Assembly: GCA_964384025.1 (NCBI GenBank)
Contig: CAYLJJ010000015.1
Location: 1-64,000, forward strand
Length of the DNA: 64,000 bases
Direction: 5' to 3'
Source of the DNA: CAYLJJ01 sp964384025
GTDB taxonomy: Bacteria > Myxococcota_A > Bradymonadia > UBA7976 > UBA1532
Shown here in pieces: positions 7,840 to 19,017 of this stretch (positions are counted from its first letter, which is position 1; each line of letters opens with the position of its first letter). The notes below the pieces were generated by a model, which did no database searches, was not told the origin of the DNA, and saw only the letters and a list, made by a program, of their open reading frames with translations. A program made the translations under genes and the position numbers.

Positions 7840-10800
7840 ATGAAACCCAAAAACAGCCCCATCGCGGTCATTGGGGTCAGCGCCCTCTTCCCCGGTTCTA
7901 CCGAAGCCACTGGCTTTTGGCGAGATATCCTCAACGGAGCGGATCGCATCAGCGAGATCCCCGAGAGTCACTGGCTCCCAGAGGATTACTATGATCCCGA
8001 TCCCTCCGCGCCGGATAAGACCTATTCCAAGCGGGGGGGCTTCTTAGGTGCTCTGGACTTTGACGCCCTGAGTTGGGGCCTGCCCCCTCAGCTGATGGAG
8101 GCCACCGACAGCGCCCAGCTCCTGGCCCTGATCCTCGCCAAACAAGCCCTAGATGAGGCCACTCAGGGACGACTTCAAGAGATCGATCGCAGCCGAATCT
8201 CTGTGATCCTGGGCGTGACCTCTGCTCAGGAGCTGCTGTTGGAGATGAACAGCCGTCTCCAGCGCCCCATCTGGCTTAAAGCTCTCCGTGAGGGGGGGAT
8301 CCCCGAGGCTCAAGCTCAAAAGATCTGTGAAGGTATCGCTGAGCACTATGTTCCCTGGCAGGAGGCGACTTTCCCTGGGCTCTTGGGCAACGTGGTGGCG
8401 GGGCGTATCGCCAACCGCCTCGATCTGGGGGGCACCAACTGCGTCACCGACGCCGCCTGTGCCTCAGCGCTCTCAGCGGTCTCTATGGGGATCAATGAGC
8501 TGCGCCTCCACAGCTCCGATCTGGTCATCGTGGGAGGAGTAGACACGATGACCGACATCTTCATGTATATGTGCTTTAGCAAGACCCCCGCGCTCTCCCC
8601 CACAGGAGATTGCCGTCCCTTCTCAGATCAGGGAGATGGCACCCTGCTGGGAGAGGGCCTTGGGATGTTGGCCCTCAAGCGCTTGGAGGACGCTGAGCGG
8701 GATGGAGATAAGATCTATGCCCTCATCAAGGGCCTCGGCGCCAGCTCTGATGGCCGCGCTAAGAGTGTCTATGCTCCCTCTTCAAAAGGACAGGAGCGCG
8801 CGCTGAGGCGCGCCTATGAGCAGGCGAGCTATGCTCCAGAGAGCGTCGGCTTGGTGGAGGCGCATGGCACCGGGACCAAGGCGGGAGATCTCGCGGAGTT
8901 CGCGGGGCTTCGAGAAGTGTTTAAGCGAAGCCCCAAGCAGAGCTGTGCCCTGGGCAGCGTTAAGGCTCAGATCGGTCATACCAAGGCTGCGGCGGGCGCG
9001 GCGGGGCTGCTTAAGGTAGTGATGGCCCTCCAACACAAGGTTCTACCTCCCACCATCAAAGTGGAGCGCCCCAACCCAGCCTTGGAGATCTCTGACTCTC
9101 CCTTCTACCTCAACACCCGTGCGCGCCCCTGGATCCGCGATCCTCAACACCCTCGACGAGCCAGCGTCAGCGCCCTGGGCTTTGGGGGCAGCAACTTTCA
9201 CCTCACCTTGGAGGCTTATGAGGGTGCTCAGCCTGCGAAGCGACGCCGGACTCAGGGGAGTGAGCTGATCTGCCTTTGGGCAGAGACGACCAAAGCGCTG
9301 GCGATCAAGGCTCACGCGCTGGTCAAGGCACCCGGCTCCCTGGAGTGGTTGGCTTATCAGAGCCAAAGGCAGCACCATCCAAAGGCCCCTGTTCGTCTGG
9401 CCTTGGTGGCCTCCTCTCTTGAGCAGCTTCAAGAGCGGCTCAAGGCCGCCGCTCAGGCGCTGGAGTCTGAGAGCCCCGTACCCCTTGGAGTGGAGCTGGG
9501 CTTTGGGGTCTATGAGGGAGACTTAGGCTTCCTCTTCCCTGGTCAGGGCAGCCAGTATCTCAATATGGGAGCTGAGCTGTTGATGCATTCGGAGATCGCT
9601 CAGGGTCCCTGGGAGCGCGCTGTAGCCCTGGAGGGGATCTTTGAAGATCTGCGCCTCCACGATGTGGTCTTCCCACCCCCCGCCTTTGAGTCTGAAGCGC
9701 GAGCTGAGCAGGAGGCTCGCCTTAAGCAGACGGAGTGGGCGCAGCCGGCCATCGGCTGCCTGAGCCTCTCTATGCTCAGGCTCCTTGAGGAGATGGGGGT
9801 TGTCCCCCAGGCGGTCGGGGGTCACAGCTTTGGAGAGCTGAGCGCCCTCCATGCTGCAGGGGTCTTGGATGAAGCCACGATGCTGCGGGTGGCCCGAGGG
9901 CGTGGGCGCCTAATGGCCCAAGCAGCGCAGCGCCCTGGCGCCATGCTGGCCCTCTCTTGTAGCGCTGAGCGAGCCCGCCGCCTCCTCTCCCAGACAGAGG
10001 TTCAACTCGCCAACCTCAACAGCCCCAATCAAACGGTGGTGGCGGGGCCCAGCGAGGCGATAGAGGCGCTGATCCCTCAACTCAACAGAGATAAAATCAG
10101 CTTTAGCCGCCTCCCAGTAGCGACCGCTTTTCACTCTAAAGTTGTAGAGGAGAGCAGCGCCCCTTTCCTGGATCTGCTTCAGAGCCTCCCGATAAGCGCT
10201 CCTCAGCTCCCAGTCTACTCCAACCTCAGCGCGGCCCCTCATGGAGAGGATCCTCAAGCTATCAGAGAGGCCTTGGCTCTTCAGATCGCTCACCCCGTGC
10301 GTTTTCAGGAACAGATCGAGGCGATGTGGGCTGCGGGGACACGGATCTTCCTAGAGCTGGGTCCAGGTGCGGTGTTGAGCCGCCTCGTGGCTCAGATCCT
10401 CAAGGGCAGACCTCATCAGAGCCTCTCTCTGGATCGCCGTGGGCGTGATGGCCTCTTGGCCTTTCAGGAAGGCCTCGCCAAGTTGGTGGCTCAGGGGCTG
10501 CCCCTCGACTTTGAACCCCTCTGGCGAGGTCAACGCCTCCCCAAAGATCCTGCAATGGAGCCCAAGCCCAAGTTCTCAACCTCCATCACAGGGGCCAACT
10601 ATGGTAGGCGCTATCCTCCCAAGGGAGGGGTCAGCGCGCTGCCTCTCCCCAACCCTGAGATCTCCAAACCCAGGTTGGCCCCTCGGCCTCAGCCCAAACC
10701 ACAGACTCAAGCTCAGCCCGCGCTCAGCCCAAGGTATCCCGAGATGAGACCTAAGCAGCCCAGCCCGCTCCCTACGCCCGCTCAGCCCACGACCCAAGCT

Positions 10801-11008
10801 CTAACAGATCCCTGGTTGAGCGCCTATCAAGAGACCCAGCGCCAGACCGCTGAAGCGCATAGGGCCTTTCAACAGGCGATGAGTGAGGCTCATACAGGCT
10901 ATCTACGGGTCGCTGAAGCAGGGCTCAATGGTCTCGCCGCTCTGATCGGCGCTCAACCTCCCCAGACTCAAGCACGGTCTATCGCTCCTATGCCTACTCC
11001 AGCGATGG
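7840..11008 (+). CDS. pfaA: PfaA-like PUFA synthase, N-terminal part (KS-AT-linker)
   Basis: This is the 5' part of one large gene interrupted by the assembly gap. Residues 1 to about 460 form an iterative ketosynthase with Cys207 (DAACASAL), His342 (EAHGTGTKAGD) and His380 (IGHTKAAAGAAGL). An acyltransferase follows at about residues 560-880, with GQGSQYLNMG and Ser663 in GGHSFGELSALHAAG. A Pro/Gln/Ala-rich linker and a short helical stretch (AYQETQRQTAEAHRAFQQAMSEAH) lead to the gap. The KS-AT order followed by tandem ACPs and KR is that of PfaA. The start is ATG 7840, 15 bases after pfaD, with only a weak ribosome site. Translating through the N run gives a false Cys/Ser/Asp-rich tail, because the true gap length is unknown. 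Confidence 0.9.
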
Positions 11009-11108
11009 NNNNNNNNNNNNNNNNNNNNNNNNNNNNNNNNNNNNNNNNNNNNNNNNNNNNNNNNNNNNNNNNNNNNNNNNNNNNNNNNNNNNNNNNNNNN
11101 NNNNNNNN
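11009..11108. other. Assembly gap of 100 N inside pfaA
   Basis: Exactly 100 N, the conventional size for a gap of unknown length. It sits in a Pro-Ala hexapeptide-repeat linker next to the ACP tandem. The reading frame differs between the flanks, which is expected if 100 is not the true length. Near-identical ACP units may have collapsed here. Confidence 0.97.
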
Positions 11109-11265
11109 CGCCTGCTCCAGCGATGGCGCCTGCTCCAGCGATGGCGCCTGCTCCAGCGATGGCGCCTGCTCCAGCGATGGCACCTGCTCCAGTGGTGGCA
11201 CCTGCTCCAGTGGTGGCACCTGCTCCAGTGATGGCACCTGTTCCAGTGGTGGCTGCCACTCCAGC
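11109..11265 (+). repeat. 18-bp tandem repeats encoding an APAPAM-type linker
   Basis: About eight copies of an 18-bp unit (GCGCCTGCTCCAGCGATG and variants) encode APAPAM/APAPVV repeats next to the gap. Ala/Pro-rich spacers separate the tandem ACPs in PUFA synthases. The same motif begins just before the gap (PTPAM), so the array spans it. Confidence 0.85.
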
Positions 11266-14110
11266 GCCCATCTCTCTCCCAATGGGCAGAGATCAAGCTG
11301 CTCTGCTCCTTGAGGTGGTCGCTGAGAAGACCGGCTATCCCGCTGAGATGCTCAACCTGGAGATGAGCTTAGAGGGAGACTTGGGGATCGACTCCATCAA
11401 GCGGGTAGAGATCCTCTCGGCTCTCCAGGAGCGGGATCCAGAGCTACCGGAGCTGGACACCGCCGCGCTCTCTCGTCTGGAGACCTTGATGGAGATCCTC
11501 GCTGCCTTAGGAGGCACTCCAAGGCCTCAGACAAAGCCCCCTGTCGAGAGCAATCCAGGCCCTCAGGGCGCTCCAGCGAGCAGCTCAGGGCTCTCTGATC
11601 GTCTCCTTAAAGTGGTGGCTGAAAAGACCGGCTACCCCGCTGAGATGCTCAACCTAGAGATGAGTCTAGAGGGGGATTTGGGGATCGACTCCATCAAACG
11701 GGTGGAGATCCTCTCCAGCCTCCAAGAGCAGGCACCTGACCTGCCCGAGCTGGATACCGCCTCGCTTTCTCGCTTGGAGACCTTGATGGAGATCGCCACC
11801 GCCCTGGGAGCTGAATACCCAAGCTCAAAAAAAGCCGAGGCCCCAGCGCTGCCTAAAGCGCTGGGGCGATATCAGCTCAAAGCTTGCCCAGCCCCTCCAG
11901 CTCCTGGGATGACCCCAGCACTGCTCTTTGAGGGGCCGATCTGGATCAGTGATGATGAGCGTGGCCTGGGCCTCCAGCTCCGCCGCGCGCTGAAGGAGAA
12001 GGGCTTTGAGACGCTGCTTTGGTCTGAGCACAGCGCGCCTCAGGGCCCCAGCTCTCTGATCTTCACCCAAGGTCTAGAATCTCCTCCTGTCTTAGACGGC
12101 AAAGCGGGGCAAGCTCTCTCTTTGGCGGCTTTTCAGGCCCTAAAGCAGATGAGCCCAGCCTTGGAGAGCGGGACACCAGGGCTCCTGATCCTGCTTCAGG
12201 ACACTGGGGGGCGTTTTCAGCCCCAGGGTGAGCGAGCGTGGCTCTCCAGTTTGACTGCCCTGGCCCGCACCGCTGTCCTAGAGTGGCCTCATCTAAGCCT
12301 GAGGCTCTTAGATATCGAGGGGGGCGCCGAGGAGGCCCCAGAGCGCCTCGCAGAGCGTATTATCCAGGAGCTGTTGACTGGGGGCGCTCAAGCGGAGCTG
12401 GGGATCAGCCTCGATGGAGAGCGTTGGATCTTAGGGAATCAGCCCCTCCCCGTAGAGCTTCAAAGCTCAAACCTGGGGCCAGAGGATCTAATCCTGGCTT
12501 CTGGTGGCGCCCGAGGGGTGACCGCCGCTTGCTTGATCGCTCTGGCTCGGGAGACTCAAGCTCGCTTCTGCTTGTTGGGACGCACTCCCCTTGAGCCGGA
12601 GCCTGAGGGCTGTGTTGAAGCTCAAAGTGAGGCAGCACTCAAGAGGATGCTCCTGGCTGATGGACGCTTTAAGAGCCCCAAGGCCCTCCAAGCGCGCGTC
12701 CAAGAGATCTTCAAACAGCGTGAGATCCGCGCGACGCTTCAGGCGATCGCTGAGGGGGGGGCTGAGGTCCGTTATGAGGCGATAGATGTTCAAGATTTTG
12801 AACAGCTTCAGAGCGCTCTAGAGCGGCTCCGAGCGGAGTGGGGACCCATCACTGCGCTTATCCATGCCGCGGGGGTCATCGCTGATAAGCGCATCGCTGA
12901 GAAGAGCATGGAACAGTTTGATTGGGTCTTGAGCACCAAGGTCCTGGGACTGGAGGCACTCTTAAGAGCCACTCGAGAGGAGCCCCTTAAGGCGCTCCTC
13001 CTCTTCTCTTCAGTGAGCGCTCGCTGTGGCAACCTGGGTCAAGTTGACTATGCAATGGCCAATGAGATCCTCAACAAGCTGGCTCATCTTGAGGCTCAGC
13101 GCCGCCCTCAGGCCATCGTCCGCGCCCTAGGCTGGGGTCCCTGGGCTGGGGGGATGGTGACGCCCGCCCTCGCTGCTCGCTTTAAGCACCTTGGGGTCCC
13201 CTTGATTCCGCTGGAGGCGGGGGCTCAGATGTTCCTGGATGAGCTGCAGGATTCTCGTCTATCTCCTGAGGTTACTCTGGGAGGAGAGCCCCGCGCTTTG
13301 AGCACTCTGGAGCTGAGCCAAGCCTCTTCGCCCAGCTTGGCGCTTCGCCTTAACGTAGAAGCTCAACCCTATCTCCGCGATCACAGCCCCCAAGGGCAGC
13401 CAGTCCTGCCGATGGCTCTAGTGATGGAGTGGTTTTGTCGCGCAGTGATGAGCCTCTATCCTGAGCAGTCACTGTTGGCTCTTAAAGATCTAGAGGTGTT
13501 GCGTGGCTTAAAGGTGGAGCGATTTTTAGAGCAGGGAGTTGCTCTAAAGATCCGCTGTGAGCGAGGCTCAAAGGAGGACTCCTACGCCCTGAGCTTAGAG
13601 GGCCTAGATGGCAGCCTCTACTATCGCGCGCAGCTTGAGCTGGGAACGCAAGCCGAGCCCCTTGATGATCCCCTAGGTCTCCCTGAACTGGAGCCCTGGG
13701 GAGCGCGACCCATCTATGCAGGCCCGCTCTTCCATGGCCCTGAGTTTCAGGTGATCTGCTCTATTGAAGGAATCAGCTCAGAGGGAGCCATCGCTCAGCT
13801 CTCGGGGCGCTCAGCGCAGAGCTGGCCTGGAGGACCATGGCACCTTGATCCTCTGGTCCTGGACGGGGGTCTTCAGCTGGCCCTGCTCTGGACTCAAGAG
13901 CTGCTGGGAGGCGCCAGCCTACCCACCCGCGTTGAGGCGCTTTATCTGCAGCAGCCTTTGAGCTGGGCTGGTCCCCTGCGCTGTGTGCTCCAAGGAGCAT
14001 CGGTGGGTCGGCTGCGTGCTCGCGCTGATCTCAACTTCATCAACCCCAAGGGCCAGCTCGTCGCTGCTCTCAAGGGGGTTGAGACTCACCTGCTTCCAAA
14101 GAGAGCTTGA
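11109..14110 (+). CDS. pfaA: PfaA-like PUFA synthase, C-terminal part (ACP-ACP-KR-DH)
   Basis: This is the 3' part of the gene broken by the gap. After the Ala/Pro linker there are two acyl carrier domains with nearly identical cores; their phosphopantetheine serines lie in GIDSIKRVEIL at codons 11393 and 11690. A ketoreductase follows, with the NADP site ASGGARGVTAAC, IHAAGVIADKRI and a Ser/Tyr pair in LFSSVSARCGNLGQVDYAMANE. The C-terminal about 270 residues form a hot-dog dehydratase-like (PS-DH) domain, including PYLRDHSPQGQPVLPMALVM with His in LRDH. The frame should be joined to the KS-AT part. Two ACPs is the minimum number. pfaC starts 4 bases after the stop. Confidence 0.9.
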
Positions 14111-14114
14111 GCCT

Positions 14115-17100
14115 GTGTCCGCTTTCTCCCCCATCGCCATCATCGGTCGCGCCTGCCTCCTCCCAGGCGCGCAGAGCCCAGAGAGCCTCTGGGCCGCCAT
14201 CCAGAGAGGTGAGGAGTTGCTCTCTGAGGTCCCTCCTGGGCGTTGGCGAGTCCACCCTGAGCTGCTGCGCGGAGAAGGGCCAGATCAGCTGGGCTCCACC
14301 CGCGGGGGCTATATTCAGGATTTCCAGTTTGATCCCCAGGGCTATGCGCTCCCTGCCCATCGCCTTGTGGGCCTTGATCCTCTCTTTCAGTGGAGCTTGT
14401 ATTGCGCTCGCGCTGCGCTGGAAGATGCTGGGATTAAGGGAGAGCAGCCGCGCGCGGGGCTGATCCTGGGGAACCTCTCCTTCCCCTCTCAGGAGATGTC
14501 TCGTCTGGCTGAAGCGCATTGGTTGGGTCTTAAAGGGCCCAGGGCAGAGAACCGCTTTATGTCGGGCCTGCCCGCTCTGCTCACCCAGAAAGCTTTAGCG
14601 CTGGGTCTGCCCAGCTTTGCCCTGGACACCGCCTGCGCCAGCGCCCTTTATGCCCTTAAGCTGGCCTGTGATCGCCTACATGAGGGCGAAGCCGATCTGA
14701 TGCTGGCGGGGGCGGTCAATCGAGCAGATGATCTCTTTATCCATATGGGCTTCAGCGCGCTCAAGGCTCTGAGCCCCAGCGGGCAGAGTCGCCCCTTTCA
14801 CTCTGAGGCTGACGGCCTCCTCCCCGCGGAGGGGGCGGGCTTCCTGCTCCTCAAGCGCTTGGCTGATGCGCGCCGAGATGGGGATCAGATCCACGGGGTG
14901 ATTCGCGGGATCGGCCTCTCCAATGATGGGCGAGGCCGGGGGCTGCTTAAGCCCTCGGTTGAGGGGCAGCGTCGGGCGATAGAGCAGGCGCTGGAGGTCA
15001 GCGGGTTCTCGGCGGAGGAGATCAGCTATCTGGAGTGTCACGCCACCGGTACCCACCTTGGAGACTCCACCGAGCTGTTCAGCGCAGCGCAGATCTATCA
15101 ACGCTCAGGGCTCCCCATCGGCTCCCTTAAGGGCAACCTGGGGCATCTGATCACCGCCTCTGGATTGGCGGGGATCATCAAGCTGATGGAGGCGCTCAAG
15201 GCGAAGGAGTTTCCTCGCAGTCGCCACCTAGAGGGGGGCGTGCTTCAGGGCAGCCCCTATCGCCTGATCAGCACGCCAGAGCCCTGGGAGGGGCCTCTCA
15301 GAGCGGCCCTCTCCGCTTTTGGCTTTGGGGGCAATAACGCTCACCTGATTCTGGAAGCCGAGAATCCAGAGATCCCTGACGGTGCTCCTCCAAGCCCCTC
15401 CGCGCGAGAGCCCATCGCCCTCATCAACTTGGGGATGAGTTGGGGATCCGCCGAAGGGGTCGAAGAGGTGCTGGCAGCTCTTAAAGCGGGCGCCCCCGGC
15501 TCTTACCAAACCAAAGAGATCAGCCTAGCGATTAAAGGGCTGCGCTTCCCGCCCCAGGATCTTCGAGAAACCCTCCCTCAACAGCTGATGATGCTGCGCT
15601 GCGCCTTGGAGGCGATAGAGGAGCCGCTGCCTGAGGAGACTGGGGTGTTTGTGGGTATGGGGGCTGATCCTGCGGTCTGCCGCTACGGACTTCGTTGGCG
15701 TGGAGAGGGAGGAGACCCTGAGGAGATCATCCCTGTTCTCAGCTCAGCGGGGGTCCTGGGCTGTATGCCCAATATCCTGGCCAACCGCCTCAACAGCCAG
15801 TTTGATCTCAAAGGGGCCAGCTTTACCATCTCTGCTGAGGAGCGCTCTGGGCTCGTCGCCCTGGAGCTGGCCGCTGAGGCCCTCAGGCGTGGAGAGCTGG
15901 AGGCGGCCTTGGTGGGTGCGGTTGATCTGGCTTCAGATCCGGTCCATACCGCTGCAGCCCAAAGCTTGGGGTTGCCTCAGGGCGCTGATGTCGCCCTCTG
16001 CTTGGTGCTGAAGCGCCTCCGAGATGTTGGACAAGCTCCGATCTTAGCGCTCTTAAGCTCTAATCAGCAGGCATCCTCAGTCGATCTGCCTCCATTAGAG
16101 GCTCAGACCGCTTCGGGGCTATTTCAACTCATCGCTGGGTTGGCTCAAGCGCGACCCTCTCAGGAGATCAGCCTCAGCTGTCGAGATATGGAGGGGATCG
16201 AGAGCTATGCTGCTCTCCTGCGTGGTCCTGCGCCTCTTCGGGGAGCTGCGCTTAAGAGAGAGCTGCGTTTCCCCGCCCATCGAGCCCCTTTGAAAGAACA
16301 ACCGATGCTCCCCGCTCCCTCACTCCCCCCTCTCTCGGGGGAACCAGCTCAAGAGAGACCCCAGCCACGCTCTCTTGAGCCTGCGCTCTGGCGTGAGCCC
16401 CTGCTTCTGCTCACTCAGGTGCATCAGGAGCAGCTTGAGCAGCAGGCGGCGCTTCAAAAGCAATTCCTCCAGTTCCAAGAGCGCTCCTTGGCGCTGCTCA
16501 TCGAGAGAGGCCCCCTTGGAGGCACTCAGCAGAGCTTGGCTCAAGAGCGGGGAGTCCTCTTTGAGCGTGCTGATTTGGAGATCCACGCCTCAGGGCGTAT
16601 CTCTCAGCTCTTTGGCCCTCTCTTTGAGCAGCAGGATGCCTTTCACTGTCAGGTGAGGATGCCTGAGCCTCCGCTCCTGTTGGCAGATCGAGTTATCGCT
16701 CTGGAGGGAGAAGCGGGGAGCATGGGCCTGGGGCGGGTTCAGACGGAGACCGATGTTCGAGGAGACGCTTGGTATAGCCATCAAGGCCGTATGCCTGCTG
16801 GGGTGATGATCGAGAGCGGACAGGCAGATCTGCTGTTGATCTCCTATCTCGGCATCGACTTCCTCAACCAGGGAAAACGGGCCTATCGTCTCTTGGCTTG
16901 TGAGCTGAGCTATCATGGGGGGCTCCCGAAAGCGGGAGAAACCCTTGAGTATGATATCCGCGTCGATGCGCACGCCCGCCAGGGAGATCTCCGCCTCTTC
17001 TTCTTTCACTACGATTGCCAGGTTCAAGGCCAGCTGCGCCTTAAAGTGCGTGGAGGCCAAGCGGGCTTCTTTACTGAGCAGGAGCTGGCAGAGTCAGCGG

Positions 17101-18902
17101 GGGTGCTCTGGAGCCCTGAGGAGGGGGAGCGCAGCTCTCAGCCTCGCCTTGATCCCCCGCTTATCTCTGAGATCCCTGCTCAGCTCAGCTCGGCTCAAGT
17201 CCAAGCCTTCGCGGAGGGTCGCCCCTGGGATTGCTTTGGTTCTCGCTTTGACTACACACGCACGCACAGCCGCAGTCCTCAAATTCAGGGTGGACAGATG
17301 CTCCTCCTGGGGCGAGTGACATGCTTGGAGCATCAGGGAGGTCCTTGGGGGCGGGGCTACCTCCAAGCGGAGAGCCCGATTCAAGCTGATGATTGGTATT
17401 TCCAGGGGCATTTTAAGAACGACCCCTGTATGCCAGGGACCCTGATGTTTGAGGGCTGCTTACAGGCGATGGCGCTCTATATGGCCAGCCTGGGGCATAC
17501 AATCCAACGCGATGGTTGGCGCTTTGAGCCAGTCCCCGAGGAGCGCTACCCGTTGATCTGTCGAGGGCAAGCAACCCCAAGCTCCCGGTTGATCCGCTAT
17601 GAGGTCTTTGTTGATGAGGTGATCGCTGAACCTATCCCCACGCTCTACGCCGATATCCTCTGTACCGTGGATGGCCTCAAAGCTTTTCATGCTCGGCGGA
17701 TGGGGCTTCAGCTGATTCCTGGCTGGCCCTTGGAGGATCTCCACATCGGGGCTCAGCGGCACTCTGAGGCGGTGGTCAGAGGAGGGATCTGCTTTGATGG
17801 GCGTGGCCTCTTAGCCAGTGCTTTGGGTCCACCCTCTCAAGCCTTTGGTCCTATGTATCGACGCTTTGACGGTCCTCGGCGGGTCGCTCGACTTCCAGGG
17901 CCGCCCTATCACTTTATGAGCCGGGTGACTCAGATTCAGGGAGAGATCGGGGTGATGGAGCCGGGCGCGGAGATCGAGCTGATCTATGAGATCCCGCCTG
18001 AGGCTTGGTATTTTCAGGAGAATGGCCATCCGGTGATGCCCTTCGCGATCCTCCTTGAGGCAGCGCTTCAGCCCTGTGGATGGCTGGCCAGCTATGTAGG
18101 CTCCGCGCTTAAGGAGAGGCAGGATCTCAGCTTTAGAAATCTGGATGGAGAGGGCAGGGTTCTGGCAGAGTTGAAGCCTAACTCTGGGGCTCTACACAGC
18201 CGGATTAAGCTCTTGGAGATCTCTCGCAGCGCGGGGATGATCATCGAGCGCTTTGAGGTAGAGTGTAGCTTGGGCAATACCCCTGTTTATCAGCTCCAGA
18301 CTCTCTTTGGTTTCTTCCCCAAAGCGGCCTTAGAGGCCCAGGTTGGCCTCCCCAGCTCTTCAGTTGAAGAGGCTCTCTTCAACGCAGCCTCTTCCTTCAG
18401 CCTGGATCTGAGGAGGCGACCAGCGCCCTACTGTGAAGGCAGCTTGAGCCTCGCAGGGCCGATGCTCCTGATGCTGGATGAGATCAGCGGCTACTGGCCT
18501 GAGGGAGGGGCGCGAGGTCTGGGTCAGGCGCGAGGAGAAAAGTGGGTTGATCCAGGGGAGTGGTTCTTTAAAGCACACTTCTTTCAAGATCCTGTTCAGC
18601 CGGGCTCTTTGGGCTTAGAGGCTCTCCTTCAGCTCCTTCAGTTTGTGATGATCGAGAAGGGCGCGGGGGGAGGAATGCGCGCACCTCGCTTTGAGAGCAT
18701 CGCTCTAAAGCAGCCGATGATCTGGCGCTATCGTGGGCAGGTGGTGCCCTCCAACCGAAGGATCTCGACGACCCTAGAGTTGAAGGAATATCTTCACGAT
18801 GAGCGTGGGGTTCTGGCGTGCGCAGATGGCTCCCTCTGGGTGGATGGTACCCGGATCTATGAAGCTCGTGGCCTCACCATCCGGGTCTGTGAAGCTCTTT
18901 GA
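14115..18902 (+). CDS. pfaC: PfaC-like PUFA synthase (KS-CLF-dehydratases)
   Basis: I take GTG 14115 as start, 4 bases after pfaA, because IAIIGRACLLPG then sits at the family N-terminus; the frame itself is open further upstream inside pfaA. The 1595-residue protein has a ketosynthase with Cys174 in DTACASALYAL and HATGTHLGD. A chain-length-factor domain follows, whose active Cys region reads ISAEERSGLVAL and so lacks the nucleophile. After a Gln/Leu-rich helical linker come four hot-dog units arranged as two FabA-like double-hot-dog dehydratases: WYSHQGRMPAGVMIESGQ, WYFQGHFKNDPCMPGTL, NGHPVMPFAILLEAALQPCGW and WFFKAHFFQDPVQPGSLG. These set cis double bonds in PUFA chains. No acyltransferase domain is present, and no pfaB or pfaE lies nearby. 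Confidence 0.9.
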   Translation: MSAFSPIAIIGRACLLPGAQSPESLWAAIQRGEELLSEVPPGRWRVHPELLRGEGPDQLGSTRGGYIQDFQFDPQGYALPAHRLVGLDPLFQWSLYCARAALEDAGIKGEQPRAGLILGNLSFPSQEMSRLAEAHWLGLKGPRAENRFMSGLPALLTQKALALGLPSFALDTACASALYALKLACDRLHEGEADLMLAGAVNRADDLFIHMGFSALKALSPSGQSRPFHSEADGLLPAEGAGFLLLKRLADARRDGDQIHGVIRGIGLSNDGRGRGLLKPSVEGQRRAIEQALEVSGFSAEEISYLECHATGTHLGDSTELFSAAQIYQRSGLPIGSLKGNLGHLITASGLAGIIKLMEALKAKEFPRSRHLEGGVLQGSPYRLISTPEPWEGPLRAALSAFGFGGNNAHLILEAENPEIPDGAPPSPSAREPIALINLGMSWGSAEGVEEVLAALKAGAPGSYQTKEISLAIKGLRFPPQDLRETLPQQLMMLRCALEAIEEPLPEETGVFVGMGADPAVCRYGLRWRGEGGDPEEIIPVLSSAGVLGCMPNILANRLNSQFDLKGASFTISAEERSGLVALELAAEALRRGELEAALVGAVDLASDPVHTAAAQSLGLPQGADVALCLVLKRLRDVGQAPILALLSSNQQASSVDLPPLEAQTASGLFQLIAGLAQARPSQEISLSCRDMEGIESYAALLRGPAPLRGAALKRELRFPAHRAPLKEQPMLPAPSLPPLSGEPAQERPQPRSLEPALWREPLLLLTQVHQEQLEQQAALQKQFLQFQERSLALLIERGPLGGTQQSLAQERGVLFERADLEIHASGRISQLFGPLFEQQDAFHCQVRMPEPPLLLADRVIALEGEAGSMGLGRVQTETDVRGDAWYSHQGRMPAGVMIESGQADLLLISYLGIDFLNQGKRAYRLLACELSYHGGLPKAGETLEYDIRVDAHARQGDLRLFFFHYDCQVQGQLRLKVRGGQAGFFTEQELAESAGVLWSPEEGERSSQPRLDPPLISEIPAQLSSAQVQAFAEGRPWDCFGSRFDYTRTHSRSPQIQGGQMLLLGRVTCLEHQGGPWGRGYLQAESPIQADDWYFQGHFKNDPCMPGTLMFEGCLQAMALYMASLGHTIQRDGWRFEPVPEERYPLICRGQATPSSRLIRYEVFVDEVIAEPIPTLYADILCTVDGLKAFHARRMGLQLIPGWPLEDLHIGAQRHSEAVVRGGICFDGRGLLASALGPPSQAFGPMYRRFDGPRRVARLPGPPYHFMSRVTQIQGEIGVMEPGAEIELIYEIPPEAWYFQENGHPVMPFAILLEAALQPCGWLASYVGSALKERQDLSFRNLDGEGRVLAELKPNSGALHSRIKLLEISRSAGMIIERFEVECSLGNTPVYQLQTLFGFFPKAALEAQVGLPSSSVEEALFNAASSFSLDLRRRPAPYCEGSLSLAGPMLLMLDEISGYWPEGGARGLGQARGEKWVDPGEWFFKAHFFQDPVQPGSLGLEALLQLLQFVMIEKGAGGGMRAPRFESIALKQPMIWRYRGQVVPSNRRISTTLELKEYLHDERGVLACADGSLWVDGTRIYEARGLTIRVCEAL

Positions 18903-19017
18903 GCTGGGCTCTCTGCCTTGACCTAAGCTTCTCAGAGGTAAATACTGATCTTGTGCAGCGTTCGAGATAAAGCGCTTGAGATTCTTACTTTAAAAACTCC
19001 GGCCAAGGTAAAGCCAG

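Noticed and set aside
10903..11296. Three minus-strand open frames rich in Gly/Ala, Leu/Glu or His/Trp/Arg across the gap
   Set aside because: They are antisense readings of the 18-bp linker repeat and have no start signal.
11109..11313. Cys/Ser/Asp/Gly-rich continuation of the pfaA frame after the N run
   Set aside because: It is the wrong frame of the Ala/Pro repeat, created by the arbitrary gap length; the ACP frame is the real one.
13983..14114. Upstream GTG 13983 as the pfaC start
   Set aside because: It would add 44 residues read from the pfaA end in another frame; GTG 14115 puts the ketosynthase at the expected N-terminus.
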